Part shown: positions 1-8,699 of the stretch, piece after piece | Layout of the letters: each line of letters begins with the position of its first letter | How positions within the stretch are numbered: position 1 is the first letter of the stretch | Source: Marinospirillum sp031581385 | GTDB taxonomy: Bacteria; Pseudomonadota; Gammaproteobacteria; Pseudomonadales; Halomonadaceae | Length of the DNA stretch: 64,000 nucleotides | Assembly (NCBI RefSeq): GCF_044810985.1 | Contig: NZ_CP085242.1 | Location: 496,001 to 560,000 of the forward strand | Direction of reading: 5' to 3' | Notes under the pieces: generated by a model | What the model was told of the DNA's origin: nothing | The model's database searches: none | The model's input: the letters and a program-made list of their open reading frames with translations, nothing else | Translations under genes and position numbers: made by a program

Positions 1-1450
1 CCCGGACTTTCTTCAGCAACTCGGCGTTTTCAGCCAGGGTTTCCCCGTAGGAAGGAATCATGGCCTTGATCATGCGCTGGCCTTCATCACTGGCCAGGAG
101 TTTGGGGAAAGCGCGTTCAACAATGGTCATCATCGCCTGAACCGCTGTGGAAGCACCGGGAGAAGCACCCAGTAGGGCAGCGACGGACTGGTCTTCAGAG
201 ACTATGACCTCAGTGCCAAATTCCAGCTTACCGCCCCCCTGAGGGTTCTTCTTGATAATCTGTACGCGCTGACCGGCAATGGACAGCTGCCAGTCATCTT
301 CCTTGGCTTCCGGGAAGTATTTGCTCAAGGCCTGAACACGGTCTGCATGTGACTGCATGGACTCGCTGATCAGGTAGCGGGTCAGATCCATGTTGTTGAA
401 GCCAACCGACATCAGTGGGCTCAGGTTGTTGAATTTGACCGAGAGAGGCAGATCCAGGAAGGAGCCTTTTTTCAGGAACTTGGTGGTAAAGCCTGCAAAG
501 GGGCCAAACAACAGCGCTTTTTTGCCATTGATGATGCGGGTGTCCAGATGGGGAACCGACATGGGCGGTGCGCCCAGGGGTGGTTTGCCATAGACTTTGC
601 CATTGTGCTGTTCGATGATTTCCGGGTTGTTGCAGATCAGCCATTGGCCGCTGACCGGAAAACCACCATAGCCTTTGCCTTCCTTGATGCCGGATTTCTG
701 CAACAGGGTCAGGGCCGCACCACCGGCACCGATAAAGACAAACTTGCTGTTTATTACCGAGCGCTGGCCTGCTGCCGTGTCTTTAAGGATCACCTGCCAG
801 CTGCCATCGCTGTTTTTCTTGAGGTTTTCCACAAAGTGGTTCAGGTGCAGATCAAAATCCTCCTGCTTGGTCAGGTTGTTGACCAGGCAGCGGCTGAGTT
901 CACCAAAGTTCACATCCGAGCCGTAGGCAACGCGGGTGGCAGCTACTTTTTCACCCTCTTTGCGCGATTTCATCACCAGCGGCATCCACTCAGTGATCTT
1001 GGCGGGGTCTTCCGTGTATTCCATGTCACTGAACAGGTGGTGCTCGCTCAGGGTTTCATAGCGCTTGCGCAGAAAGGCAACGTTCTCGTCTCCCCAGACG
1101 AAACTGCAGTGGGGAGCGGCGTTGATAAAATTCTGAGGGGCGGGCAGTGAGCCTTCTTCAACCAGATAAGACCAGAACTGCAGGCTCTGTTCAAAGGCGG
1201 AGTTGATGTTCATTGCCTTGGTGGTGTCGATGCTGCCATCTTCACGCTGCGGCGTGTAGTTGAGCTCACAATAGGCGGCATGACCGGTGCCGGCATTGTT
1301 CAGGGCATCAGTACTTTCCTGCGCGACCTGGTCGAGTTTTTCAACCATGGCCATTTTCAGTGATGGATCCAGCTGCTTGAGAAGCATACCGAGGGTCGAG
1401 CTCATGGCTCCGGCGCCAATCAGCAACACGTCCACTTGCTTTGCTGTCAT
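1..1450 (-). CDS. mqo: Malate:quinone oxidoreductase (3' end outside window)
   Basis: FAD-dependent peripheral membrane enzyme that oxidises malate to oxaloacetate and passes electrons to the quinone pool, a TCA-cycle step that can replace or supplement NAD-dependent malate dehydrogenase. The minus-strand frame is open from the ATG at 1450 to the window edge, giving about 483 residues. Seen: an N-terminal dinucleotide-binding segment (IGAGAMSSTLG, residues 11-21), then the family block NNAGTGHAAYCELNYTP, a central FIGAGGAALTLLQKSG, and GPFAGFTTKFLKKGS. Family proteins are about 490-550 residues, so only a short C-terminal tail is missing. It is divergent from the DASS transporter across 214 bp that must hold both promoters. 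A C4-dicarboxylate carrier beside a malate oxidase suggests joint use of malate or succinate (inference). Identity is confident; which Mqo subgroup it belongs to is not determined. Confidence 0.95.
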   Translation of the reverse strand, partial: MTAKQVDVLLIGAGAMSSTLGMLLKQLDPSLKMAMVEKLDQVAQESTDALNNAGTGHAAYCELNYTPQREDGSIDTTKAMNINSAFEQSLQFWSYLVEEGSLPAPQNFINAAPHCSFVWGDENVAFLRKRYETLSEHHLFSDMEYTEDPAKITEWMPLVMKSRKEGEKVAATRVAYGSDVNFGELSRCLVNNLTKQEDFDLHLNHFVENLKKNSDGSWQVILKDTAAGQRSVINSKFVFIGAGGAALTLLQKSGIKEGKGYGGFPVSGQWLICNNPEIIEQHNGKVYGKPPLGAPPMSVPHLDTRIINGKKALLFGPFAGFTTKFLKKGSFLDLPLSVKFNNLSPLMSVGFNNMDLTRYLISESMQSHADRVQALSKYFPEAKEDDWQLSIAGQRVQIIKKNPQGGGKLEFGTEVIVSEDQSVAALLGASPGASTAVQAMMTIVERAFPKLLASDEGQRMIKAMIPSYGETLAENAELLKKVR

Positions 1451-1664
1451 CTTATTAAAACCCCATCCAGTTTATTATGGCGGCGATTATAGGCTTCGCA
1501 CTGCGACAATCAATCCACCTATGGTGGAATACGCCATAAATAATCGTTATGGCAAAAATTAACGCTGTGAGTTCCCCGAATTAACGTTTTAAATCAGTTT
1601 CCCCCTATCTTTTTGTCAGCCAGCGGCTAGAATCCCTGCGATTATTGTCTTTTTAGGAGTTTTT
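1451..1664. promoter_or_regulatory. Divergent intergenic region between mqo and the DASS transporter gene
   Basis: 214 bp without a gene, carrying the 5' ends of two divergent genes. A TAGAAT hexamer near 1628-1633 lies about 30 bp before the GTG of the transporter and could be its -10 box, but no good -35 lies at the right distance. The Shine-Dalgarno AGGAG at 1655-1659 supports the GTG start at 1665. No operator was identified. Confidence 0.35.
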
Positions 1665-2996
1665 GTGCGCCTGTTACATTGCCTGTTGTCGAGTTTGAGT
1701 TTTCTGGGTCTCTATTTTTTTGCTCCGGTTGAGCAGGAAATTGCTGCAGGTCTGGCCATTCTGGTGATGATTGCCTGGTTGTGGTTGACCGAAGCCCTGC
1801 ATGTGAGTGTCACCGCCTTGCTGGTGCCCCTGTTGGCCACGGCCACGGGTATCTTTACGCTGCCCAAGGCGGTTTCGCATTTTGCCGACCCGATTATCTT
1901 TTTGTTTCTGGGTGGCTTTGCCCTGGCGGCCGGCTTGCGTCAGCAGGGCCTGGATCGCTGGATGGCCGCCTGGGTGATGAAAAAAGCCGGGGGTGAGCTG
2001 GGTCGGGCTGCCCGCTGGCTGTTTGTACTGACGGCTCTGCTGTCGATGTGGATCAGTAATACCGCGACAGCAGCCATGATGTTGCCTTTGGCTTTGGGCC
2101 TGCTGGCTCCTCTGGAAGTGAAACAGTATCGCACAACCTGGATTTATCTGCTGCTGGGTGTGGCCTTCAGTGCCAATATTGGCGGGATTGGTACTCTGGT
2201 CGGCAGTCCGCCCAATGCCATAGCGGCCTCGGCTGTGGGGATCAGCTTCGGGCAGTGGCTGCTCTGGGGGCTGCCCCTGGTGATCGTGTTTTTACCGGCC
2301 ATGGACTGGATGCTGCGCCGGGTGCTGAAACCTGCCTTGAAAGCAGAGGTGAGCGTGGTTGATGTCGAGGTTCAGTGGACACATCGACATACAGGAATGT
2401 TATTGGTGTTTTTGCTGACAGTCATGCTATGGGTTTTTGGTGCCCCGCTGGGCAAGCTGCTGGGGATCGAGCGGGGCTATGATTCCGCTGTAGCCCTGTT
2501 GGCTCTGGTGCTTCTGCATGCATTTTCTCTGGCCAGCTGGCGCGAGATTGAAAAAAGTGCTGACTGGGGCGTGCTGTTGCTGTTTGGTGGTGGTATCACC
2601 CTAAGTGCGGCCCTGGGTGCCAGTGGTGCCGGTGAATGGCTGGCAGGGCTTCTGGGTGGCAGTTTTGCGGTGATGCCGGCACTGGTGGTGATTGCCCTGA
2701 TGATCGTTTTTGCTCTGGCCCTGACGGAAGTAGCCAGCAATACGGCCAGTGCCGCTCTTTTGATTCCTCTGTTTGTGGGCATGATTCCTGATGTCAATTC
2801 CGTGGTGATTGCGGTGATGATTGCCGTGGCGACTTCCTGTGCTTTCCTGTTGCCGGTGGCGACACCTCCCAATGCCATTATTTTCGGCAGCGGCAAGGTG
2901 CCCCAGCGGTCGATGATCATCAACGGCAGCTGGGTCACTCTGATTATTCTGCCATTATTGATTGCAGCAGCGGGTATTGCATTGCTAATCTTCTAG
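1665..2996 (+). CDS. DASS/SLC13-family anion (dicarboxylate) transporter
   Basis: Polytopic inner-membrane carrier of the divalent-anion:sodium symporter family, which takes up C4/C6 dicarboxylates or sulfate, often with sodium. The 443-residue protein is almost entirely hydrophobic segments. It has the two-repeat layout with the signatures SNTATAAMMLPLALG (first half) and ASNTASAALLIPLFVG (second half), each followed by a segment ending in PPNAI (GSPPNAIAAS and ATPPNAIIFGSG). The paired SNT motifs are the substrate and sodium sites of this family. GTG start with AGGAG five bases upstream. Length is normal (430-490). Substrate cannot be read from sequence; the adjacent mqo suggests malate/succinate-type dicarboxylates. 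Confidence 0.88.
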   Translation: MRLLHCLLSSLSFLGLYFFAPVEQEIAAGLAILVMIAWLWLTEALHVSVTALLVPLLATATGIFTLPKAVSHFADPIIFLFLGGFALAAGLRQQGLDRWMAAWVMKKAGGELGRAARWLFVLTALLSMWISNTATAAMMLPLALGLLAPLEVKQYRTTWIYLLLGVAFSANIGGIGTLVGSPPNAIAASAVGISFGQWLLWGLPLVIVFLPAMDWMLRRVLKPALKAEVSVVDVEVQWTHRHTGMLLVFLLTVMLWVFGAPLGKLLGIERGYDSAVALLALVLLHAFSLASWREIEKSADWGVLLLFGGGITLSAALGASGAGEWLAGLLGGSFAVMPALVVIALMIVFALALTEVASNTASAALLIPLFVGMIPDVNSVVIAVMIAVATSCAFLLPVATPPNAIIFGSGKVPQRSMIINGSWVTLIILPLLIAAAGIALLIF

Positions 2997-3023
2997 TTGG
3001 TTTGGCTTACAACCGGTGTACAC

Positions 3024-3165
3024 ATGCTTGGATTCTGGCGTTCTGAAAAGGGACAATTAAAGTTCACTATACGTGTAACGGTTGTGGGCATGTTTCTGCT
3101 GGTCACTTCTCTGGCAGTAGCCCTGGCACTGGGGTTGCAGTATTACTTCAGCAGCAGCCTGGCCC
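3024..3165 (+). other. Displaced N-terminal membrane anchor of the HD-GYP gene (frameshift)
   Basis: From the ATG at 3024 this frame encodes about 47 residues: a short basic start (MLGFWRSEKGQLKF), a typical transmembrane helix (VVGMFLLVTSLAVALALGL) and QYYFSSSLA, after which the frame departs from that of the large downstream protein. The downstream frame (+1) resumes exactly here with KKHRQSAANTSAYLQQ, which is what normally follows the first membrane helix in Cache-type sensors. One extra base in the CCC run at 3163-3165 would explain the break. Read together, 3024-6207 would be one membrane sensor of about 1060 residues. This is either a sequencing or assembly indel or a genuine frameshift mutation. 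Confidence 0.7.
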
Positions 3166-6100
3166 ATGGATGCTGTTCTGAAAAAACACCGTCAGAGTGC
3201 CGCAAACACCAGTGCTTATTTGCAGCAAATCGATAGCCGGGCCAGTGAAGCGACCCACCTGCTGGCCAGTCGCCCGGATCTCGTGGAAAACGGCTGGATT
3301 ACTGACTCGGCTCAAGAGATTCTGGCCGATACCCTGGAGCGCAACCCACTGTTTTATGCGGCCTACCTGGGGTTTGCCAACGGTGATTTTTACGAAGTGG
3401 TCAACCTGGAAGCCGGCTCTTTGGTGCGCCGCCAGTTTCAGGCTTTGCCACAGGATCGTTGGGTTGTTATTCAGGTAACGGGTGAAGGCGCAGACCGGGA
3501 GCGTGAATTTCGCTATTATGATGCCCGGTTCAATTACCGGGGCAGTCAAACGCAGCCCAGCAGTTATCAGGCCACCAGCCGCCCCTGGTATCAGCAGGCG
3601 TCCAGGCAACAGGTTCACAAGACTCCCCCTTATCTCTTTCAGCATCTTCAGGCTCCCGGACAAACCTATTCGAGCTACATCAAAGAAGCCGATGCCGTTC
3701 TGGCCGTGGATGTGGCCTTGTTTTCCCTGGCCGATCAGTTGCAGGCGTCCGGGCGTGATGAAGCAACACAAACCTACCTGTATCAGGCCGATGGCGAGGT
3801 CATTGCTTCCAATCAGGGTGGGGCTGCCTCTGAGCAGTTGCCGGAGGTTCCTGAGCTGCAGTTGACCCCGGAACAGCAGGCGCTGGTGGCAGAGCATCCC
3901 GTGCTGAATGTCTCCAATGAAATGGATTGGGCACCTTTTGATTTTGTGGTCTCGGGCGAACCCTACGGCTATTCGATTGATCTTTTGAATACCCTGGCGG
4001 CAATGACCGGTCTGGAAATTGACTATGTGAATGGCCTGAGCTGGTCTGAGCTTTACACCCTCTACAAAAACAACCAGCTGGATATTTTGCACCCTTTGCT
4101 GCCAACCCGGAACAACAGGGAGCAAGGTTGGCTGACCCAGCCCTTGCTTGATATAGAATATGGTGTTCTGACTCAGAAAGGCGACGAAGCCATCACCCAG
4201 GTTGAACAGCTTTTTGGCAAGACCCTGGCGATTCCCGAGGGTTGGTCAAGCATCCAGCCTTTGAAAGCCTATTTCCCGAAAATCAATGTTCTGGAAGTGG
4301 CGGATGTTAAAGAGGTTTTTGCTGGTGTCCGTGAAGGTCGGGCGGATGCAGGTCTGGACATGGTTTCTTTTCTGCAGTATTCCCTGCAGCAGTATTTTAT
4401 TGATGACCTGGTGGTGCATCAGCCGCTAGATTTTGGTGAGGTCAAGATGCCTTCCAGCCTGCATTATCTGGTTCATCCCTCCATGCAGGGCATTGCCGAG
4501 CTGCTGGATGAAGCCTTAAGCCAACTGCCTTCGCAATATCGCCAAAAGCTGGCCGAACGCTGGTTGCTGACCCAGAAGGAAACAGAGGCTCTGCAGGCCT
4601 CCCGCGTGCCCTATGTGGAGCTGCTGGAGCTGGCCACTGATTCCGATTCTTATGATCGCCTGCAAAAAGTCCGGTTGGGTGACACGGCTTATTATCTGTA
4701 TTTGCAGCCTTTGGGTGAATCCATTGCCGCGGCTGAATACTTTGCCGCTCTGACACCGGTTACCGATGTTCTGGCCTCCGTGCGTGAAAGGGTACTCTGG
4801 GCACTCTTGATTACCGGTGCCAGCCTGCTGCTGTTGCTGCCACTGTCCTCCTGGCTGGCCACTTTTATTGTCAATCCCATTCGCTATCTGGCCCAGGAAA
4901 ACCGCAAGGTTCAGGCCCGGCAGTTTGCCCGCTTGCAGCCCTTGCGCAGCCGGATTGTTGAAATTGATGAACTGGCCGTTTCCCTGATGGATATGGCAGA
5001 TTCCATTGAGCAGCACTCCGACAAGCAGGAAGCCTTGATGGAAGCTTTCATTCAGGTAATTGCCCAGGCCATCGATGACAAGTCGCCTGTGACCGGCAGG
5101 CACTGTGCGCGGGTTCCTGAACTGGCCCTGATTCTTGCCAGGAAAGCCGAGGAGTCTCAGCAGGCACCTTTTGAAGGCCCGATGTTTGAGCATGAAGAGC
5201 AATGGCGCGAATTCCGTATTGCCGCCTGGCTGCACGACTGTGGCAAGATTTCCGTGCCGGATTATGTGATTGACAAGTCCACCAAGCTGGATGTCTTTTA
5301 CAATCGCATCCATAAAATCCGCATGCGTTTTGAAGTTCTCTGGCGGGACGCTGAAATTGAATACCTGGAAGCCTGCCAGCTCAAGCCCGAGCAACAAGGT
5401 GAATTCCATCAGCAGTTACAAAACAAACAGACCGAGCTGCAAGAGGAGTTTGCCTTTATTGCCCGCTGCAACCAGGGTCGTGAACGCATGCCGGATGACG
5501 ATGTGCAACGCCTGCAAGCCCTGGCTGAAAAACAATGGCTGCGCCATTTTGACAACCGTCTGGGTCTGGCCCAGGATGAACTGCGCCGCTTTGAACGCCA
5601 GGAAAAACAAACGCTGCCCGTGGCTGAAAAACTCCTGGCGGATCACCCCTGGCATCTGATTAATCGCGACCAGCCTGCCGACTATCCCGAGCACCTGGGC
5701 ATTAAAATGCAGGCCCCTGAGTATCTTTATAACCAGGGTGAACTGCATAACCTGAGTGTGATTGCCGGTACTCTGACCGAAGAGGATCGCTTCAAAATTC
5801 AGGAACACATGATCAGCACCATCAAGATGCTGGATGGCTTGCCTCTGCCGCCGGAGTTGAGCCGTGTGCCGCGTTATGCCACAACCCATCATGAAACCCT
5901 GAACGGCCTGGGTTACCCCAGACAATTGAATGCCGAAGACCTTTCCATGCCGGAGAGAATTCTGGTGGTTGCTGATGTGTTTGAAGCCCTGACTGCAGCG
6001 GATCGGCCCTATAAAAAGCCGAACCGGGTCAGTACAGCCGTTGCCATTCTGCACAAGATGGTCGAAAAGGGCCGGATCGACCGGGATGTTTTTGAACTCT

Positions 6101-6207
6101 TTCTGACTAGTGGTGCTTACCGGGAATACGCCGAGCGTTTTCTAAAACCCGAACAGCTGGATGAAATCAATCTGGAAGCCTACCTAACCAGGCCATCAAC
6201 CCTTTAG
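3166..6207 (+). CDS. Cache / SBP_bac_3 / HD-GYP c-di-GMP phosphodiesterase (5' end frameshifted)
   Basis: Membrane sensor predicted to hydrolyse cyclic di-GMP. Visible order in the 1013-residue frame: extracytoplasmic Cache-like lobe (about 15-225, with SRPWYQQA), a solute-binding protein family 3 domain (about 233-470, with DWAPFDF and PYGYSIDLLNTL), a return to Cache-like sequence (about 475-540), a transmembrane helix (about 544-569), a HAMP-like linker, and an HD-GYP domain with HDCGK at 690-694 and HHETLNGLGYP at 908-918. The HD and GYP signatures are about 215 residues apart because of a charged helical insert absent from compact HD-GYP domains. As it stands the frame lacks the first membrane helix, which lies upstream in another frame (3024-3165), so the ATG at 3166 is probably not the native start. 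The 3' end overlaps the convergent prs-like gene by 41 bp. Confidence 0.85.
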   Translation: MDAVLKKHRQSAANTSAYLQQIDSRASEATHLLASRPDLVENGWITDSAQEILADTLERNPLFYAAYLGFANGDFYEVVNLEAGSLVRRQFQALPQDRWVVIQVTGEGADREREFRYYDARFNYRGSQTQPSSYQATSRPWYQQASRQQVHKTPPYLFQHLQAPGQTYSSYIKEADAVLAVDVALFSLADQLQASGRDEATQTYLYQADGEVIASNQGGAASEQLPEVPELQLTPEQQALVAEHPVLNVSNEMDWAPFDFVVSGEPYGYSIDLLNTLAAMTGLEIDYVNGLSWSELYTLYKNNQLDILHPLLPTRNNREQGWLTQPLLDIEYGVLTQKGDEAITQVEQLFGKTLAIPEGWSSIQPLKAYFPKINVLEVADVKEVFAGVREGRADAGLDMVSFLQYSLQQYFIDDLVVHQPLDFGEVKMPSSLHYLVHPSMQGIAELLDEALSQLPSQYRQKLAERWLLTQKETEALQASRVPYVELLELATDSDSYDRLQKVRLGDTAYYLYLQPLGESIAAAEYFAALTPVTDVLASVRERVLWALLITGASLLLLLPLSSWLATFIVNPIRYLAQENRKVQARQFARLQPLRSRIVEIDELAVSLMDMADSIEQHSDKQEALMEAFIQVIAQAIDDKSPVTGRHCARVPELALILARKAEESQQAPFEGPMFEHEEQWREFRIAAWLHDCGKISVPDYVIDKSTKLDVFYNRIHKIRMRFEVLWRDAEIEYLEACQLKPEQQGEFHQQLQNKQTELQEEFAFIARCNQGRERMPDDDVQRLQALAEKQWLRHFDNRLGLAQDELRRFERQEKQTLPVAEKLLADHPWHLINRDQPADYPEHLGIKMQAPEYLYNQGELHNLSVIAGTLTEEDRFKIQEHMISTIKMLDGLPLPPELSRVPRYATTHHETLNGLGYPRQLNAEDLSMPERILVVADVFEALTAADRPYKKPNRVSTAVAILHKMVEKGRIDRDVFELFLTSGAYREYAERFLKPEQLDEINLEAYLTRPSTL

Positions 6208-7099
6208 CCAGGGCCGGTGCAAGGTCAATGGCATTGGAAGGGTGGGGTACTGAGTTGCTGGTGACCACCTTCTGAGTGTGGCTGGCCTTGAGCAGTTCCC
6301 AGGCATTGGCACCGAACAGACCGTGGGTGCCGATGCAGACAGCCGGTTGCATCCCGGCTTTTTGCAGGTGTTCCAGGGTTTGCAGCAGGGTGCGACCACT
6401 GGAGATGATGTCATCCACCAATACCGGGGTGTGCTCCTTGTAGCTGTCAACGTGAGGCACAGAAACCTCAACATCCAGATCACCGCTTCTGACCTTCTCC
6501 AGCACTTCAAAAGGAGCATCCGCCAGACGCGCAACCTCACCCACCCATTGCTCGCTTTCACTGTCCGGTCCCAGCAGCAAAGGATTGTGGATTTCCCGAA
6601 GTATCCAGGCCGCCACACTTTCCGCCGATGTCAGAGCCTGGTTTTCCAGGTCATAGATTTCATCCAGACTCTGATAACGGTGCAGATGAGGGTCCACGGT
6701 GATCAGAAAATCAAAGCTGCGGGAAATCAGGCTGGCAAAATGCCGGGAGGTAACGCATTCACCGCTTTTGAAGCGTTTGTCCTGACGCATATAGCTTAAG
6801 TAGGGGGCGACCAGAGCGAGTCGACGGGCACCCAGCTCTTTGAGTAGTTCGGCGGTGAAAATCAACGGCAGAAACTTGGGGTTGGGGTCGTAGAGACTGC
6901 AGACCAGCAGGCAGTCGCGATCCTGAACTGGGCTTTCAACCCGCAGGTAGCTTTCGCCATCGGGAAAATGCCGGTAGTCAAGCTGACCGCTTTCTCCCCC
7001 GAGCAGCTGGATCAGGCTATCTGCAATCGTGGATGGCGAGTCCTGGGTGTCCTCGAAAAAAAAGTCCAGGTTGAAAATCAGGGGCGTGGTTGTGCTCAT
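6167..7099 (-). CDS. Ribose-phosphate pyrophosphokinase-like protein (PRPP synthetase homologue)
   Basis: 310 residues of the PRPP synthetase fold. Recognisable family blocks: FPDGESYLR near the N-terminus, PYLSYMRQDKRFKSGE (ATP/ribose-5-phosphate region), VDPHLHR (metal site), and VLVDDIISSGRTL, the phosphoribosyl-binding loop, where housekeeping Prs has a DD-T-GT pattern. The divergence from housekeeping Prs and the linkage to the phosphorylase gene mark it as the accessory paralogue seen in some proteobacteria rather than the essential prs. Its ATG overlaps the phosphorylase stop (ATGA), so the two are translationally coupled. Expected chemistry is PRPP formation or use of a ribose-phosphate derived from nucleotides (inference). 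Confidence 0.85.
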   Translation of the reverse strand: MSTTTPLIFNLDFFFEDTQDSPSTIADSLIQLLGGESGQLDYRHFPDGESYLRVESPVQDRDCLLVCSLYDPNPKFLPLIFTAELLKELGARRLALVAPYLSYMRQDKRFKSGECVTSRHFASLISRSFDFLITVDPHLHRYQSLDEIYDLENQALTSAESVAAWILREIHNPLLLGPDSESEQWVGEVARLADAPFEVLEKVRSGDLDVEVSVPHVDSYKEHTPVLVDDIISSGRTLLQTLEHLQKAGMQPAVCIGTHGLFGANAWELLKASHTQKVVTSNSVPHPSNAIDLAPALAKGLMAWLGRLPD

Positions 7100-8619
7100 C
7101 AGGTTATTCCAATCATTTCAGGGTGAGCTTCCAGGAACTCGACCGCATATTGTAATTCACCCGGGCTGTCCGCATGCAGGGTGATCAGAAGTTGTCCGGG
7201 CTGAATTTCATCCTGGAGTTTGACGTTCAGGGTGACGCCGGCTGCCGGGTCTTCCGGTGCCCCGGCCAGCTTGGCCAGTTGCGACAGCAGGCGATTGTCA
7301 ATGCTGGTGACCCGGCCTTGGTGTTTGCTCTGCCAATTGTATTGATAGGGCGCCAGGGTGGGTTCGGTAAAACCGCCCTGGGCTTTGCAGATGGCCATAA
7401 ATTGTTTCAGAGCCTGGCCGGAATCCAGGGTTTCCCGGGCCAGTTTCGGCCCCTGGCCGTGTTTTGCCAGACCGGCCATTTCCAGAAGCTGAGCGGCTAG
7501 AGTCAGGGCACGTTCGCGCAGATCCCGGGGGGCATCGGGTTCATTGCGCATCACTGCCAATAAGTCTCGGGCCTCCAGCGCTGGCCCTATGCCGCGTCCC
7601 ACCGGCTGGGTGCCATCCGTGCGGATCACCTGAATATCCAGCCCCAAAGCTTTACCGGTGGTGATCAGGTGGGTGCTCAGCAGGTCGGCGGCTTCATCAG
7701 AGCGTACCTTGGCGGTCGGGCCCACGGGTATATCGATCAGGACATGGCTGGAGCCAGCCGCTGCCTTTTTGGAGAGCACTGAGGCCACCATCTGGCCTTC
7801 GCTGTCCAGATCCAGCATGCGTTCGATCCTGATCAGGATGTCATCTGCCGGAGACAGGTTGACCGATCCACCCCAGGCCAGGCAACCGCCGTGATCGTGA
7901 ACGACTTTTTGCAGGGTTTCCAGATCCAGATCCACAGGCGTCATGGTGGCCATGGTGTCGGCGGTGCCTGCCGGGGAGGTGATGGCCCGTGATGAGGTCT
8001 TCGGCATGACGGCCCCACAGGCGGTCACGATGGCCACCACTATGGGGGTGGTGCGATTACCGGCCAGACCGCCAACGCAGTGTTTATCCACCACCTTGGG
8101 TTGTCCCCAGTCGAGCTGGCGTCCTGAACGCAGCATGGCCTGGGTCAGGGCAATGATTTCGTCCTGATTCAGGTTGTCACCAGCGCAGGCGGTGACAAAA
8201 CTGGACAGGTGAACATCCGAATAACGCCCGGCGACGATGTCGTTGATGATTTGCTGGGTTTGCTCCTGGTTGAGGCGATGACCATAAACCTTGTGACGCA
8301 GGTGACTCAGCGACAGAACCGGATCAGGGTGGCGGATGTGGGCCTCGCTGTTGGCATCCGGTTGCAGGCGCTGCCAGGCCGATTCCGACAAGCCCATTTC
8401 ACCAGGCTTGAGCAGGCCATCATTGACGATGGAAAGAGTCGCCAGGATGGATTTGTCGTTGATGCGGATCAGAACCCGAGTGCTGGAAGTAAAGCCTTCA
8501 GAGCGGCAGACATGGCTGTTGCGCCTGAGGTAAACAACCAGCTCCTGATGGGTATCAATACCCAGGCGTACCGGTTTGAGGCGAAACGCCGGTTCATCGC
8601 TGGCAACTGAGACAGCCAT
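7099..8619 (-). CDS. Thymidine/AMP phosphorylase family protein (type 2, long form)
   Basis: 506 residues, longer than DeoA (about 440) and matching the long form that includes archaeal AMP phosphorylase. Seen: an N-terminal extension of about 80 residues, then the phosphorylase core with KHCVGGLAGNRTTP (phosphate and ribose site), KTSSRAITSPAGTADTM, GGSVNLSPADDIL and LSKKAAAGSSHVLID, and a C-terminal lobe with GRVTSIDNR. It cleaves the N-glycosidic bond of a nucleoside or nucleoside 5'-monophosphate with phosphate; in archaea the AMP form gives ribose-1,5-bisphosphate. AAGGAG lies seven bases before the ATG. It is the first gene of a two-gene operon with the PRPP synthetase-like gene. Substrate (thymidine versus AMP/CMP/UMP) is not decided by sequence alone. 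Confidence 0.85.
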   Translation of the reverse strand: MAVSVASDEPAFRLKPVRLGIDTHQELVVYLRRNSHVCRSEGFTSSTRVLIRINDKSILATLSIVNDGLLKPGEMGLSESAWQRLQPDANSEAHIRHPDPVLSLSHLRHKVYGHRLNQEQTQQIINDIVAGRYSDVHLSSFVTACAGDNLNQDEIIALTQAMLRSGRQLDWGQPKVVDKHCVGGLAGNRTTPIVVAIVTACGAVMPKTSSRAITSPAGTADTMATMTPVDLDLETLQKVVHDHGGCLAWGGSVNLSPADDILIRIERMLDLDSEGQMVASVLSKKAAAGSSHVLIDIPVGPTAKVRSDEAADLLSTHLITTGKALGLDIQVIRTDGTQPVGRGIGPALEARDLLAVMRNEPDAPRDLRERALTLAAQLLEMAGLAKHGQGPKLARETLDSGQALKQFMAICKAQGGFTEPTLAPYQYNWQSKHQGRVTSIDNRLLSQLAKLAGAPEDPAAGVTLNVKLQDEIQPGQLLITLHADSPGELQYAVEFLEAHPEMIGIT

Positions 8620-8699
8620 AAAAACTCCTTGTAAACAGAGGATATTACAGCAATCTTAGTGTGAGAAGAGAGGTAAGAGCAAGCTGCACTGCCGTGGTG

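Noticed and set aside
548..1150. 200-residue + strand open frame inside mqo
   Set aside because: It lies antisense to a well-matched malate:quinone oxidoreductase and encodes no recognisable domain.
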